Positions 1 to 9,059 of a stretch of DNA of 64,000 nucleotides are shown here, one piece after another (within the stretch, counting starts at the first letter, position 1; the number at the start of each line of letters is the position of its first letter). Source of the stretch: Bacteroidota bacterium (GTDB taxonomy: Bacteria; Bacteroidota; Bacteroidia; Flavobacteriales_D; Crocinitomicaceae); contig JAJRQK010000015.1 in the NCBI GenBank assembly GCA_024280295.1, forward strand, positions 32,078 through 96,077, written 5' to 3'. A model generated the notes under the pieces. It was not told where the DNA came from, made no database searches, and worked only from the letters and a program-made list of their open reading frames with translations. The position numbers and the translations under genes are program-made.

Positions 1-1
1 A

Positions 2-406
2 GGAACTTACTCAACCTACCAATGGTATTTGGACGGGAATATAATTTCAGGCGCAACATCACAAACGATTACTCCAAGTGCAAATGGAAATTACACCGTC
101 GAAGTAACTAATGGAACATCGTGCAGTACATTATCGGCAGACTTCAATTTAACAAACGTGGGGCTTAATACGCTATCCAATAATGAATTTCAGATCTACC
201 CGAATCCTACAACATCCAACTTGACTATTGAATCAGAATTCTATCATAATGCTACAATTTACTCGAATTTAGGTCAAGAAATTCAGTCATTCGAACTTTC
301 TATTGGCAAAACTTCTATTGACGTTTCAAGTTTAGCAAACGGACATTATATCCTCCGACTATCAAATGATTCAAAGGCTGAGACAACAACATTCATCAAG
401 AAATAA
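2..406 (+). CDS. T9SS cargo protein, C-terminal fragment
   Basis: The frame is open from the first bases of the window (GTYSTYQWYLDGN from position 2), so the gene starts upstream of it. The first ~45 visible residues (TYQWYLDGN, SGATSQTITPS, NYTVEVTNG) form an Ig/PKD-like module. The last ~80 are a type A sorting domain: IYPNPTTSNLTIE, YSNLGQEIQSF and a terminal FIKK. Such domains direct export across the outer membrane by the type IX system and are removed on anchoring. The fragment is clearly paralogous to the C-terminus of the next gene, 17 bp downstream, so the two probably form a tandem duplicate pair. The passenger domain lies outside the window and cannot be assigned. Confidence 0.85.
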   Translation, partial: GTYSTYQWYLDGNIISGATSQTITPSANGNYTVEVTNGTSCSTLSADFNLTNVGLNTLSNNEFQIYPNPTTSNLTIESEFYHNATIYSNLGQEIQSFELSIGKTSIDVSSLANGHYILRLSNDSKAETTTFIKK

Positions 407-423
407 CTTAAAAAAACAACAAT

Positions 424-2079
424 ATGAAATCAATCTTAATTATCGCACTTACACTTTTATCAACTACAACATCGTTCGGAGCAAATCAAACGGTAATGAA
501 CACAAATGACTCAGGAACGGGGTCGTTAAGAGAAGCAATCACATTAGCGGGAAATGGGGACACTGTTTTTTTTGACATCAATATATATGGTTCAACAATT
601 GTTTTGACAACTGAACTAAATCTTTTTACTAGTATCGTAATTCAAGGGCCAGCGATAGCCGACATGGTAACGATAAGTGGTGGTGGTGTTACCCGGATTT
701 TCAATGTTACGAATTCAAATGCTGTTATTTCTGTAGAATGGTTGAAGCTAAAATTTGGAATTGCAAATAGAGGTGGCGTTGCATACAATATTGGGACATT
801 ACATTTTGATCATTGCAGATTATTTAGTAACACCGCAGTTAGCAACAGTACTAATGATGGTGGTGGAGCAATTTTCAATAATTCTGGTGGTATTGTGAAT
901 GCCAATTATTGCGAATTTTATGACAATAAAGTAATCACTACCGGTCCTCTTATTAGCCTTAGTGCATATGGTGGTGCAATTTTAAGTCAAGGAATTAGGG
1001 TTGTCATTGACAATTGCAGCTTTTATGACAATTCAGTCTTCTCTAATGGGAATTCGAGAGGAGGAGCTATTTATTCTGCCACTCCTTTGTATATAAGCAC
1101 TTCGACCATATCTGGAAATAAATCAATAGCAGATACTACTTCCACAAATGGAGGTTCAGGAGGGTCAATATTCACTTTAGACTCTCTAATAATAACATCA
1201 TCGACTTTTACTGGAGGAGAAGCCAGTGGCGGGTCAACTGGATGGAATGGTTGGGGTGGCAACATCTTTAGCAATGGAGTCTTGGAGATAAGAAATTCAA
1301 TTGTTGCAAATGGAATCGCGGAGCTTCTTCCCGACCTTTATCAGAGCAGTATTAGTCCAATGACTAGCTTGGGCAACAATTTAATAATGGACACGAGTTT
1401 TTTCTACTTTTTCCTTGTCTCGAGTGATATCACAGGCGACCCACAATTGGATACTCTATTCTACAACAACACTGCTTTCACTAAAACGCACGCCTTACTA
1501 TGTGGAAGTCCTGCATTCAATACTGGCAACAACACAAATGCTTCTACAACAGACCAAGCAGATCAAGGACGAATATTTGACGGGACCATCGATATTGGGT
1601 CGTACGAAGCGCAAACTGACCTCACAGTACCAATCATTCCTATTGTTTCACAATCAGGATCGGACTTAACAACAGGAATCTACACAACCTATCAATGGTA
1701 TTTGGATGGAAACATAATCGCAGGAGCCACTTCTCAGACAATAACACCATCTGGGAATGGTAATTATACTGTTGAAGTTTCAAATGGATTGATTTGTAGT
1801 GCTTTATCGACAGAGTTTAATGTTTCGAATGTTGGAATTGATGAAAACTCCAACTCCAAGCTATTTATTTATCCAAACCCTGCAACATCTGTGCTAAATA
1901 TTGAAAGTGAGATTTTTACAGAGATAAGTATTTACTCAAATTTAGGTCAGGAAATCCAATCATTTGATCTTTCTCTAGGGAAGAACACTGTTGATGTTTC
2001 AAGTTTAGCAGATGGTCTTTACATCATTCAACTTTCAAATAAATCGAGTTATAAAACAACATCATTTATTAAAAACTGA
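424..2079 (+). CDS. Secreted right-handed beta-helix protein with T9SS sorting domain
   Basis: 551 residues. A signal peptide (MKSILIIALTLLSTTTSFGA) is followed by TGSLREAITLAGNGDTVFFD, the opening seen in choice-of-anchor Q and polymorphic outer-membrane repeat proteins. Residues ~60-320 are rich in GGA/GGG turns and N-x-S-x-F strands (GGAIFNN, GGAILS, GGAIYS), as expected of a parallel beta-helix. The ADQGRIFDGTIDIGSYE stretch ends that domain, as in choice-of-anchor Q proteins. A TYQWYLDGN Ig-like module and a sorting domain (IYPNPATSVLNIE ... SSLADGLYIIQLSN) follow. The protein is probably a surface adhesin or polysaccharide-associated protein; no catalytic residues are identifiable. It shares its last ~135 residues with the truncated upstream gene. 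Confidence 0.85.
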   Translation: MKSILIIALTLLSTTTSFGANQTVMNTNDSGTGSLREAITLAGNGDTVFFDINIYGSTIVLTTELNLFTSIVIQGPAIADMVTISGGGVTRIFNVTNSNAVISVEWLKLKFGIANRGGVAYNIGTLHFDHCRLFSNTAVSNSTNDGGGAIFNNSGGIVNANYCEFYDNKVITTGPLISLSAYGGAILSQGIRVVIDNCSFYDNSVFSNGNSRGGAIYSATPLYISTSTISGNKSIADTTSTNGGSGGSIFTLDSLIITSSTFTGGEASGGSTGWNGWGGNIFSNGVLEIRNSIVANGIAELLPDLYQSSISPMTSLGNNLIMDTSFFYFFLVSSDITGDPQLDTLFYNNTAFTKTHALLCGSPAFNTGNNTNASTTDQADQGRIFDGTIDIGSYEAQTDLTVPIIPIVSQSGSDLTTGIYTTYQWYLDGNIIAGATSQTITPSGNGNYTVEVSNGLICSALSTEFNVSNVGIDENSNSKLFIYPNPATSVLNIESEIFTEISIYSNLGQEIQSFDLSLGKNTVDVSSLADGLYIIQLSNKSSYKTTSFIKN

Positions 2080-2085
2080 TACACT

Positions 2086-2376
2086 ATGAAATCAATTAAA
2101 ACAATCTCACTCAGCATTATTATTTGCCTTGCTCTTATCTCCTGCTCAAAAGAGAAATCGAAAACGGTTGAAGTTTCGGGAGTTATTCAAAAACAAGAAC
2201 TCACCACCTATCAGTATGGATCACATGCTCTTGGCGGTTATGCACTATCAAGCGATACAATTCAACTCGAAAATTATGAGGGGCAAAATGTGACCATCAT
2301 TGGACATAAAGTTGAGGGGTATCCATTGGAGGGGATGAATGGACCAAAGTTATTAGAAGTCGAACAAATTTACTAA
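2086..2376 (+). CDS. Small lipoprotein of unknown function
   Basis: 96 residues. The N-terminus has a hydrophobic segment and a lipobox LISC at residues ~17-20, followed by charged SKEKSKT, so signal peptidase II cleavage and lipid anchoring are expected. The mature part alternates short beta-strands (VEVSGVIQKQEL, DTIQLENYEGQNVTIIGHKV, KLLEVEQIY) in a way that suggests a compact OB-like barrel; this is inference from pattern only. It begins 6 bp after the beta-helix gene stop and is probably cotranscribed with it. The next gene is convergent. Confidence 0.75.
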   Translation: MKSIKTISLSIIICLALISCSKEKSKTVEVSGVIQKQELTTYQYGSHALGGYALSSDTIQLENYEGQNVTIIGHKVEGYPLEGMNGPKLLEVEQIY

Positions 2377-2395
2377 GCTTCTCGTCGGGGTGATT

Positions 2396-3862
2396 TTACC
2401 GCTTACTTTTTACAGAATGATAAACTGTATACCCAGCATTGATCCCAAATCCCAGCGTAAACATTAACCCAAAAAGTGCCATTGGGATATTATTTACTCC
2501 TAGAGCATAGATAATTTGAAAGATTCCATACCCCATAAATAGAAATTCAAAAATGAGGAGCGGCTTGATCTTGATTTTGTTGTATTTTTCAGTCTTTTCT
2601 ACTCTTTTTTTAGCAACAATATTGAACTTTGGAGTACGAATGAAGTCACTCTTTTTTCCAATATAGCCTTCGATAATTCCGAGTGACATATAAAGGGAAA
2701 TCCCCATGTTGAGTGTAATAAACCCGACAAAAACAAGTGGAAATTGCAAGATTGCCATTCCTTTATTCTTAGCATTTGCAATACTTCCACCTACAAAAAC
2801 GGCAAACAATATCAAGTTTGTTGAAAGGAAAATTGGGAACAGGTTATAAATCCACGAGCTTCTTGGGAGGCCTTGAATCACAAAGGTCATTGGCACAGCT
2901 AGAAGAATAAACAACAGTATAATCAAGTACATCGAGCTATTCAATAAATGAAAACAACCAATCATTTTCGCCCAAAAGCTAGGACCTTTTGCCTTTAGTA
3001 ATCCTGGGATATTTTTCCGGGCACATTCTGCTGCACCTTTCGACCATCTGAACTGTTGCACTTTGTATCCAGGCAGTGTTACTGGTAATTCCGATGGTGA
3101 TTCGATCTCGCGTGCATAGACAAATTTCCAGCCTTTAATTTGCGCCCGAAAACTCAAATCGAGGTCTTCCGTTAATGTATCTGCATGCCAGCCTCCAGCA
3201 TCTGAAATGCATGATTTTCTCCAAATCCCTGCCGTTCCATTAAAGTTAATATATGCGCCGCTTCGGTTTCTTCCTTGTTGCTCCACAGAAAAGTGTGTGT
3301 TTAATACAACCGTTTGCAGTCGCGTTAAGAAAGAATAATCTTCGTTTATGTATGTCCAGCGAGACTGCACCACACCGACTTTATCATGCACGAAATAAGG
3401 CATCGCCTCAGTTAAAAAACCTTTGGGCGGAAGGAAATCAGCATCAAAGATTGCTACAAACTCACCTTTAGCCGTTTTCAGACCGTAATCTAGCGCACCG
3501 GCTTTAAACCCTTGTCGGTCATCCCTTCTTATGTACTGAATATCAAATCCAAGTGCCTGATATTGCTCCACTTTTCGTTTTGCTTTATCAATGGTGTGAT
3601 CAGTAGAATCATCCAAAATTTGAATTTCGAGCTTGTCCTTTGGATAGTTAATTTGAACCACACAATCAATTAATCGTTCCACAACAAAAGTCTCATTGTA
3701 CATCGGGAGTTGAATTGTCACTACTGGAAGTTCATCCCAAGATCGCTTGTTATGCTTGTTTTTGCGGAAAATAAAATTGAGCAGGAGTAAAAATTCAACC
3801 AGACTGTAGACGACAAGTATCGAGCTAACAATGGTATAAATGATCAGAGTTGTTTGTTCCAA
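2396..3862 (-). CDS. Cellulose-synthase-like family 2 glycosyltransferase, membrane
   Basis: 488 residues of the processive GT2 type (COG1215). One N-terminal membrane span precedes the GT-A domain, which shows LDDSTD, the nucleotide-sugar/metal motif DADF (~142), TEDLDL and the QQFRW product-binding motif (~260). Three or four C-terminal membrane helices follow, as in BcsA/CsA-like synthases. It should polymerise or transfer a sugar from a nucleotide donor at the inner membrane; substrate unknown. The start is TTG, placed 2 nt after the TAG of the upstream exporter gene (TAGAATTG); no in-frame ATG occurs before the catalytic domain, so coupled translation from TTG is likely. It lies in a tight minus-strand unit with polA and the exporter. 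No PilZ domain is visible. Confidence 0.85.
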   Translation of the reverse strand: MEQTTLIIYTIVSSILVVYSLVEFLLLLNFIFRKNKHNKRSWDELPVVTIQLPMYNETFVVERLIDCVVQINYPKDKLEIQILDDSTDHTIDKAKRKVEQYQALGFDIQYIRRDDRQGFKAGALDYGLKTAKGEFVAIFDADFLPPKGFLTEAMPYFVHDKVGVVQSRWTYINEDYSFLTRLQTVVLNTHFSVEQQGRNRSGAYINFNGTAGIWRKSCISDAGGWHADTLTEDLDLSFRAQIKGWKFVYAREIESPSELPVTLPGYKVQQFRWSKGAAECARKNIPGLLKAKGPSFWAKMIGCFHLLNSSMYLIILLFILLAVPMTFVIQGLPRSSWIYNLFPIFLSTNLILFAVFVGGSIANAKNKGMAILQFPLVFVGFITLNMGISLYMSLGIIEGYIGKKSDFIRTPKFNIVAKKRVEKTEKYNKIKIKPLLIFEFLFMGYGIFQIIYALGVNNIPMALFGLMFTLGFGINAGYTVYHSVKSKR

Positions 3863-3864
3863 TT

Positions 3865-6060
3865 CTATTTTTCTTTATTTGTCGCCACTAATCGAAGTAG
3901 CGCAGGTAGTATTAACAAGTCCGAAATTACTGCAATTAATAACATCCCGCCAACCAAAATTCCAATATTTCTGTTGGACTGGAACTCCGAGAACCCTAAA
4001 ATAAAGAATCCTGTAGCTAAAATTAGCGATGTTACCATCACAGGAAAAGTGTTTTCATTTATACTTCGTTCAATATTTGAGACATCAACCTTCTGTGATT
4101 CTTTCACATAGTTACTTCCCAAAAAATAAATTGTATCATCAAGTGAAAGACCGAGTAAAATTGATAAAGCCATCACGCTTGATGCGTTCAATCCGATTCC
4201 AAGAATTTCAATCAAGACTATTGCTCCAAGCAATGGCAACAGATTGGGAATTATCGATATGATGGAGATTTTCCATGATTTAAAGACAATTCCGGAGATA
4301 ATTCCAGCAATCAGTAGACTCAATGCAATTCCTAATAATATCAGTCTAGTAACGCGATTCGTTGATTGATCCTTGACATAGGAGAATCCACTCATAAAGA
4401 TATCGAGGTTGCTGGATTTCATCTCATTCAGAAATTGCTTTAGCTCTTTATTTCGTCTTGAAGCTTCTGCGCTGCCAATATCTGGTAACCTTCCAATAAC
4501 TCTCAGTGTTTTTTGATCATCTGTCATCGTATTTCCCAATCCTAGGTCATTCTTATATTTCAATAAGTTTGAAAAAAAACTGCTATTTAATGCCTCAGGT
4601 AACTTATACTCAGATCGTGCGCCGTGCGAATTGTATCGATTCAGTCGTTTGATAACACTATTAACACTAAAAACAGAGCGACATTCATATTTTTCCAGCA
4701 AGTACTGCTCAATTTTTTGAACAGTTGAAATTACAGTTGAACTTAGTACATTATCAGTGGAAATAACCACCTCGATTGAGCGAATTCCGTCAAAATAATC
4801 ATCGGTAAATTGAATGGACTTCCCTAAAGATGAATTTATGTCAGTTTGTTGCTGAAATGAACTGTTGATTTTAGAATAATTCCATGCAGTTGCTCCAAGA
4901 AGGATTATAATGACACTTATAATTAGTGTAATTTGCTTGTAATGTTTTTGGAACCCAACTAATCGTTTACTCAACGACTCAAAAGCATCTCTTCGCTTGA
5001 AATTTGTCACACCGAAAAAGACTAAGAATGTTGGAAGCATAAATCGAGCGGTGAGGTAAGCAATAACAATTCCGCTACATGTTACACTAGCAAAATCAAT
5101 GATTTCATCTATACCACTCAGAAAAAAGAGAGCAAAAGCAGTAAATGTGGTTAATGAAGTAAGCCAAAGCGACAATCGAAGGGGTGATGTGGTTGCCTTT
5201 ATTCGTTTTTCAATAGGAACTTGCGGATTTTGCTTTTTAAAGCGGTGGATAACGTGAACAATATCACAAAATGAAAGAACAATGATTAACAAAGGAACAG
5301 CTGCGGTTAATACCCCAATATTAATATTCAATAACCAAAAAACAGTGCTTACCAATGCGCTATTCAACCCAAGGATTGATATAATAACTAAAAGACTGCG
5401 AAGGTCTTGAAACCAAACCATGAAAAGTAAGAGTAAAATTATACTTGAGATTATTGGTAACCAAAAGGCATCGAATGAAATCCTTTTTTGCAAATCATCA
5501 GAATAAATTTTAGTTCCGGAAAGATGTACTTCTTGAAAATCGAATTGAGTGATGAGACTTTCTAATCTAGCTTTAGAGATGCTTGCGTCGTTAACTTCAA
5601 TGAAAATCCGAGTTGCTTTACGATCTTGTGATAGAAACTTAGGTGTTATGTCTGGATAATCAGATAATCGAGAATAATATTTCTCAAATAAGGAGGTTGA
5701 CTTCAGCTTTAGTAAACTCCTTTTCCGGACACCAAACCCCGTTTTTTCTGGGAGTTTAATATTCGTCAAAGAAGAGACAGACTGACACCCCTCTTCAACA
5801 GTTAATAGTTCACATAATTGATCAATTTTTTTAAACTCGGATCGAGAAGTAAATCCATTTTCAGATTTAAGGGAAATAACTATTCCGCCATCGTTTATAG
5901 GAAACCTCTTCGAATATGCTCGGTAATTTTTGTATTCCTCACTATTCGAAGAACTAAGAGTTGTTAGACTTAAATCAACAGTTAGTTGTGACCCAAGGAA
6001 AAAACCCAACCCAATCAGAAGAAAGGAGCACAAAACAATTAGCCATCTCAATCGCCTCAT
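3865..6060 (-). CDS. RND superfamily (MMPL-type) exporter
   Basis: 731 residues with the two-fold layout of COG1033 predicted exporters: one N-terminal helix, a periplasmic loop (~30-200), a block of helices (~200-370), a second loop and a second block (~575-725). Repeated features are GVLTAAVPLLIIVLSFCDIVH in the first half and GLSLDDTIYFLG in the second, matching the sterol-sensing/RND core with an acidic relay. Such proteins move lipids, hopanoids or other hydrophobic molecules using the proton motive force. It starts 10 bp after polA and its stop nearly abuts the glycosyltransferase start. The pair could make and export a surface glycan or glycolipid; that link is inference from order alone. 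Confidence 0.8.
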   Translation of the reverse strand: MRRLRWLIVLCSFLLIGLGFFLGSQLTVDLSLTTLSSSNSEEYKNYRAYSKRFPINDGGIVISLKSENGFTSRSEFKKIDQLCELLTVEEGCQSVSSLTNIKLPEKTGFGVRKRSLLKLKSTSLFEKYYSRLSDYPDITPKFLSQDRKATRIFIEVNDASISKARLESLITQFDFQEVHLSGTKIYSDDLQKRISFDAFWLPIISSIILLLLFMVWFQDLRSLLVIISILGLNSALVSTVFWLLNINIGVLTAAVPLLIIVLSFCDIVHVIHRFKKQNPQVPIEKRIKATTSPLRLSLWLTSLTTFTAFALFFLSGIDEIIDFASVTCSGIVIAYLTARFMLPTFLVFFGVTNFKRRDAFESLSKRLVGFQKHYKQITLIISVIIILLGATAWNYSKINSSFQQQTDINSSLGKSIQFTDDYFDGIRSIEVVISTDNVLSSTVISTVQKIEQYLLEKYECRSVFSVNSVIKRLNRYNSHGARSEYKLPEALNSSFFSNLLKYKNDLGLGNTMTDDQKTLRVIGRLPDIGSAEASRRNKELKQFLNEMKSSNLDIFMSGFSYVKDQSTNRVTRLILLGIALSLLIAGIISGIVFKSWKISIISIIPNLLPLLGAIVLIEILGIGLNASSVMALSILLGLSLDDTIYFLGSNYVKESQKVDVSNIERSINENTFPVMVTSLILATGFFILGFSEFQSNRNIGILVGGMLLIAVISDLLILPALLRLVATNKEK

Positions 6061-6070
6061 TAAAACCGAC

Positions 6071-8887
6071 TTAGTGAGCGTCTAACCAATTGTCAGCAAC
6101 CTCAATCTCAACTTCCATTGGCACAACAAGTTCGACTGCAGATTCCATTTCCTTCCTCACGAGTTTTTGTAAGGTCTCAATTTCATTTTTGTGAACATCG
6201 AACACTAATTCATCATGAACCTGAAGGAGCATTTTGGATTTCATTTTTTTCTCTTGCATTGCTCCATGAACGCCAATCATTGCAAGTTTGATGATATCCG
6301 CTGCGGAACCTTGAATTGGTGCATTTACAGCATTTCGTTCAGCAAACCCCCTCACGACAGCATTTGCAGAATTGATGTCTTTCAAGTAGCGGCGGCGTTT
6401 CATAATCGTTTCAACATATCCTTTTTCCCGTGCTTCCGAAACGGCATTATCCATGTATGATTTGATCGTATTGTATTGCTCAAAATAGCTATCAATAATC
6501 TGTTTTGCTTCCTTTCGAGAAATTCCAAGATTCTGTGCTAACCCAAATGCAGATTGTCCATAAATAATACCAAAGTTTACCGCTTTTGCTGCACTTCGCT
6601 GTTCGCGTGTTACGTCGTCAATCTCAATTCCATATACTTTTGCTGCGGTTGATGCATGAATATCCTGTCCGTTTTGAAATGCATGAATCATAGCCTCATC
6701 TTCGCTTAATGCGGCAATAATCCGAAGTTCAATTTGCGAATAATCTGCTGCCATTAATTGGAATCTTTCTCCACGGGGAATAAACGCTCGACGAATCTCT
6801 TTTCCTTTGTCCGTTCGAATTGGAATATTCTGCAAGTTTGGGTTGTGCGAGCTCAATCGTCCTGTTGCTGCAACTGTTTGCATGTAGGTTGTATGAATTC
6901 GTTGGTCATTCCCATCCACCATTGTTGGAAGTGGGTCGACATAAGTGCTTTTCAATTTTCGAAGCTGACGATAATCCAAAATCATTGGAATAATCGCGTG
7001 ATCGTTCTTGTGCTTTTGGAGTACATCTTCTGAAGTTGCGTATTGCCCCGTTTTTGTCTTCTTTGCTTTGGATGAAATTTGCATGTGATCAAACAATACT
7101 TGACCCAATTGCCGCGGTGAATCAACATTGAAGTCCATTCCCGCTTCTTTTTTGATGTTCGCTTCAAGTTCCACTAAGGTCTTGCCAAGTTCTTCCGAAT
7201 ACTTGATCAAACCCTCAGAATCAATCGCAATTCCTTCTTGTTCCATCGCTGAAAGAACAGAAAGTAGCGGCATTTCCATATTGTAAAACAATTCTTTGAG
7301 GTGTTCTTTTTCGATTTGAGGTTTAAATAATTCTCTTAATTGCCAAGTGATGTCAGCATCTTCACACGCGTAATCACTCACTTCTTCTGGCTTTAAATCC
7401 GCCATATTTCCCTGATTCTTCCCTTTCTTTCCGATCAATTCCTCGATAGAAACTGGCTTATAGTTCAAGTATAATTCCGAAAGGAAATCCATACTTTGCT
7501 TCGACTCTGGATTGATCAAATAATGTGCGATCATGGTATCAAATAATGGAGCGATTACATCAACATTATATCTATTTATTACCTGCAAATCGTACTTCAA
7601 GTTATGTGCAACCTTTTCGATGCTTGGAGATTCAAAAAATGATCGAAATTCTTCAACAATTGACTTTGCATCTTCAAAATTGTGAGGAATTGCAACATAA
7701 TATGCTTCTCGTTCCTTGAATGAAAAAGAAATTCCAATCACGTTTGCATGACGAGCGACTATATTGTCTGTTTCTGTATCAAAACACACTGATTTTTGCT
7801 GCAACAGTAAGTCTAATAACTCTTTTCTTTCCTCAGGTTTGGTAATTAGATGGTAACTTGCGTTTTCAGTTGCAAGCGTTTTGAATTCTGTAGTTTCTTT
7901 GGGTGCTTGCTCTTCTACCAAACTTTGAGTTCCAAAAAGATCCAGTTGTGGAGAACTAGTCCCTTTGGAAACAGGGGTTGTTGATTTAACAACAATATCC
8001 TCTCCTAAAATCCTTCTTGCTAAATTTCTAAATTCAAGTTCTGTGAATACTTCCTTGATCTTATCTGCATTTATTGGAGAAACAACTAAGTCTTTTTCGT
8101 TCAACTCAACATCTACATCAAGAATAATTGTTGCCAATGATTTTGACATCATTCCTTGCGCTGCGAAATTCTCGATGTTTTCTCTCTGCTTGCCTTTGAG
8201 TTCGCTGCTGTTTTCAATAATTCCTTCAACTGAATCATACAGCTTTAATAGCTTCGAAGCTGTTTTTGCTCCAATTCCAGGGATTCCAGGAATATTATCG
8301 GCTGCATCTCCTTGTAAACCGAGAACATCGATCACTTGTTCAACACGGGCGACGTCAAATCGTTCACATATTTCTTTTACTCCCCATATTTCAGGAGGAT
8401 TTCCACCTCTTCCAGGTTTGAACATGAACGACTTATCTGTCACTAATTGACCAAAATCTTTATCTGGAGTCATCATAAAAGTTGTGAAACCTTCTTTTTC
8501 CGCCATTCCAGCGAGTGTTCCAATGACATCATCCGCCTCATATCCCGCAACCTGAATGATTGGAATATTGAATGCGGCAATGATGTCCTTGATCGGTTGA
8601 ATCATCGAGATAATTCCTTCTGGTGTTTCATCACGATGTGCTTTATACTCTGGAAACTCTTCTTTTCGAGAGACTGAACCACCTGGAGGATCAAAGACAA
8701 CAGCTAAATGTGTAGGGTTTTCGTTTTTGATGATATCAATTAACGAATTTGTGAAACCAAAAGCTGCTGATGTATTTTGACCTTTTGAGTTGATTCTAGG
8801 ATTCTTAGCAAATGCGAAATAAGCACGAAATATTAGCGCGTAAGCATCAATTAGAAAAAGTTTTTTATCTAGTTCCGGAGTAATCAT
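6071..8887 (-). CDS. polA: DNA polymerase I
   Basis: 938 residues from the ATG at 8887; a TTG two codons upstream is less likely as start. Three domains are evident. The 5'-3' exonuclease (1-~300) shows LIDAYALIFRAYFA, GYEADDVIGT and the helix-hairpin-helix GIPGIGAKTA. The 3'-5' proofreading domain (~345-530) keeps its acidic residues in CFDTETDNI, AHNLKYD and YACEDADIT, so it is probably active. The polymerase shows motif A DYSQIELR, motif B RSAAKAVNFGIIYG and motif C QVHDELVFD. It fills gaps and removes RNA primers. Length is normal for the family. Oddly, the next two genes on the strand, an exporter and a glycosyltransferase, are unrelated but only 10 bp and 2 bp apart. Confidence 0.97.
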   Translation of the reverse strand: MITPELDKKLFLIDAYALIFRAYFAFAKNPRINSKGQNTSAAFGFTNSLIDIIKNENPTHLAVVFDPPGGSVSRKEEFPEYKAHRDETPEGIISMIQPIKDIIAAFNIPIIQVAGYEADDVIGTLAGMAEKEGFTTFMMTPDKDFGQLVTDKSFMFKPGRGGNPPEIWGVKEICERFDVARVEQVIDVLGLQGDAADNIPGIPGIGAKTASKLLKLYDSVEGIIENSSELKGKQRENIENFAAQGMMSKSLATIILDVDVELNEKDLVVSPINADKIKEVFTELEFRNLARRILGEDIVVKSTTPVSKGTSSPQLDLFGTQSLVEEQAPKETTEFKTLATENASYHLITKPEERKELLDLLLQQKSVCFDTETDNIVARHANVIGISFSFKEREAYYVAIPHNFEDAKSIVEEFRSFFESPSIEKVAHNLKYDLQVINRYNVDVIAPLFDTMIAHYLINPESKQSMDFLSELYLNYKPVSIEELIGKKGKNQGNMADLKPEEVSDYACEDADITWQLRELFKPQIEKEHLKELFYNMEMPLLSVLSAMEQEGIAIDSEGLIKYSEELGKTLVELEANIKKEAGMDFNVDSPRQLGQVLFDHMQISSKAKKTKTGQYATSEDVLQKHKNDHAIIPMILDYRQLRKLKSTYVDPLPTMVDGNDQRIHTTYMQTVAATGRLSSHNPNLQNIPIRTDKGKEIRRAFIPRGERFQLMAADYSQIELRIIAALSEDEAMIHAFQNGQDIHASTAAKVYGIEIDDVTREQRSAAKAVNFGIIYGQSAFGLAQNLGISRKEAKQIIDSYFEQYNTIKSYMDNAVSEAREKGYVETIMKRRRYLKDINSANAVVRGFAERNAVNAPIQGSAADIIKLAMIGVHGAMQEKKMKSKMLLQVHDELVFDVHKNEIETLQKLVRKEMESAVELVVPMEVEIEVADNWLDAH

Positions 8888-9059
8888 AGTCAACAGTTAA
8901 TGAATCTATTTGTCAAATTCGACAAGGATTCTAAAATTAGGAATAAATCGGATGATGTGGTAATTGAGGAGGATATTTATGGGGAAGATGTATAAACCAC
9001 AAAGGCACAAAAAGGTTTGCGTATTTGTGGTTTGACTATTTTACTAATAGCCTTATGAT

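Noticed and set aside
8893-9059. Gap between polA and cysS checked for a small RNA
   Set aside because: Only short repeats such as CACAAAGGCACAAAAAGG were seen; no stable hairpin or promoter pair.
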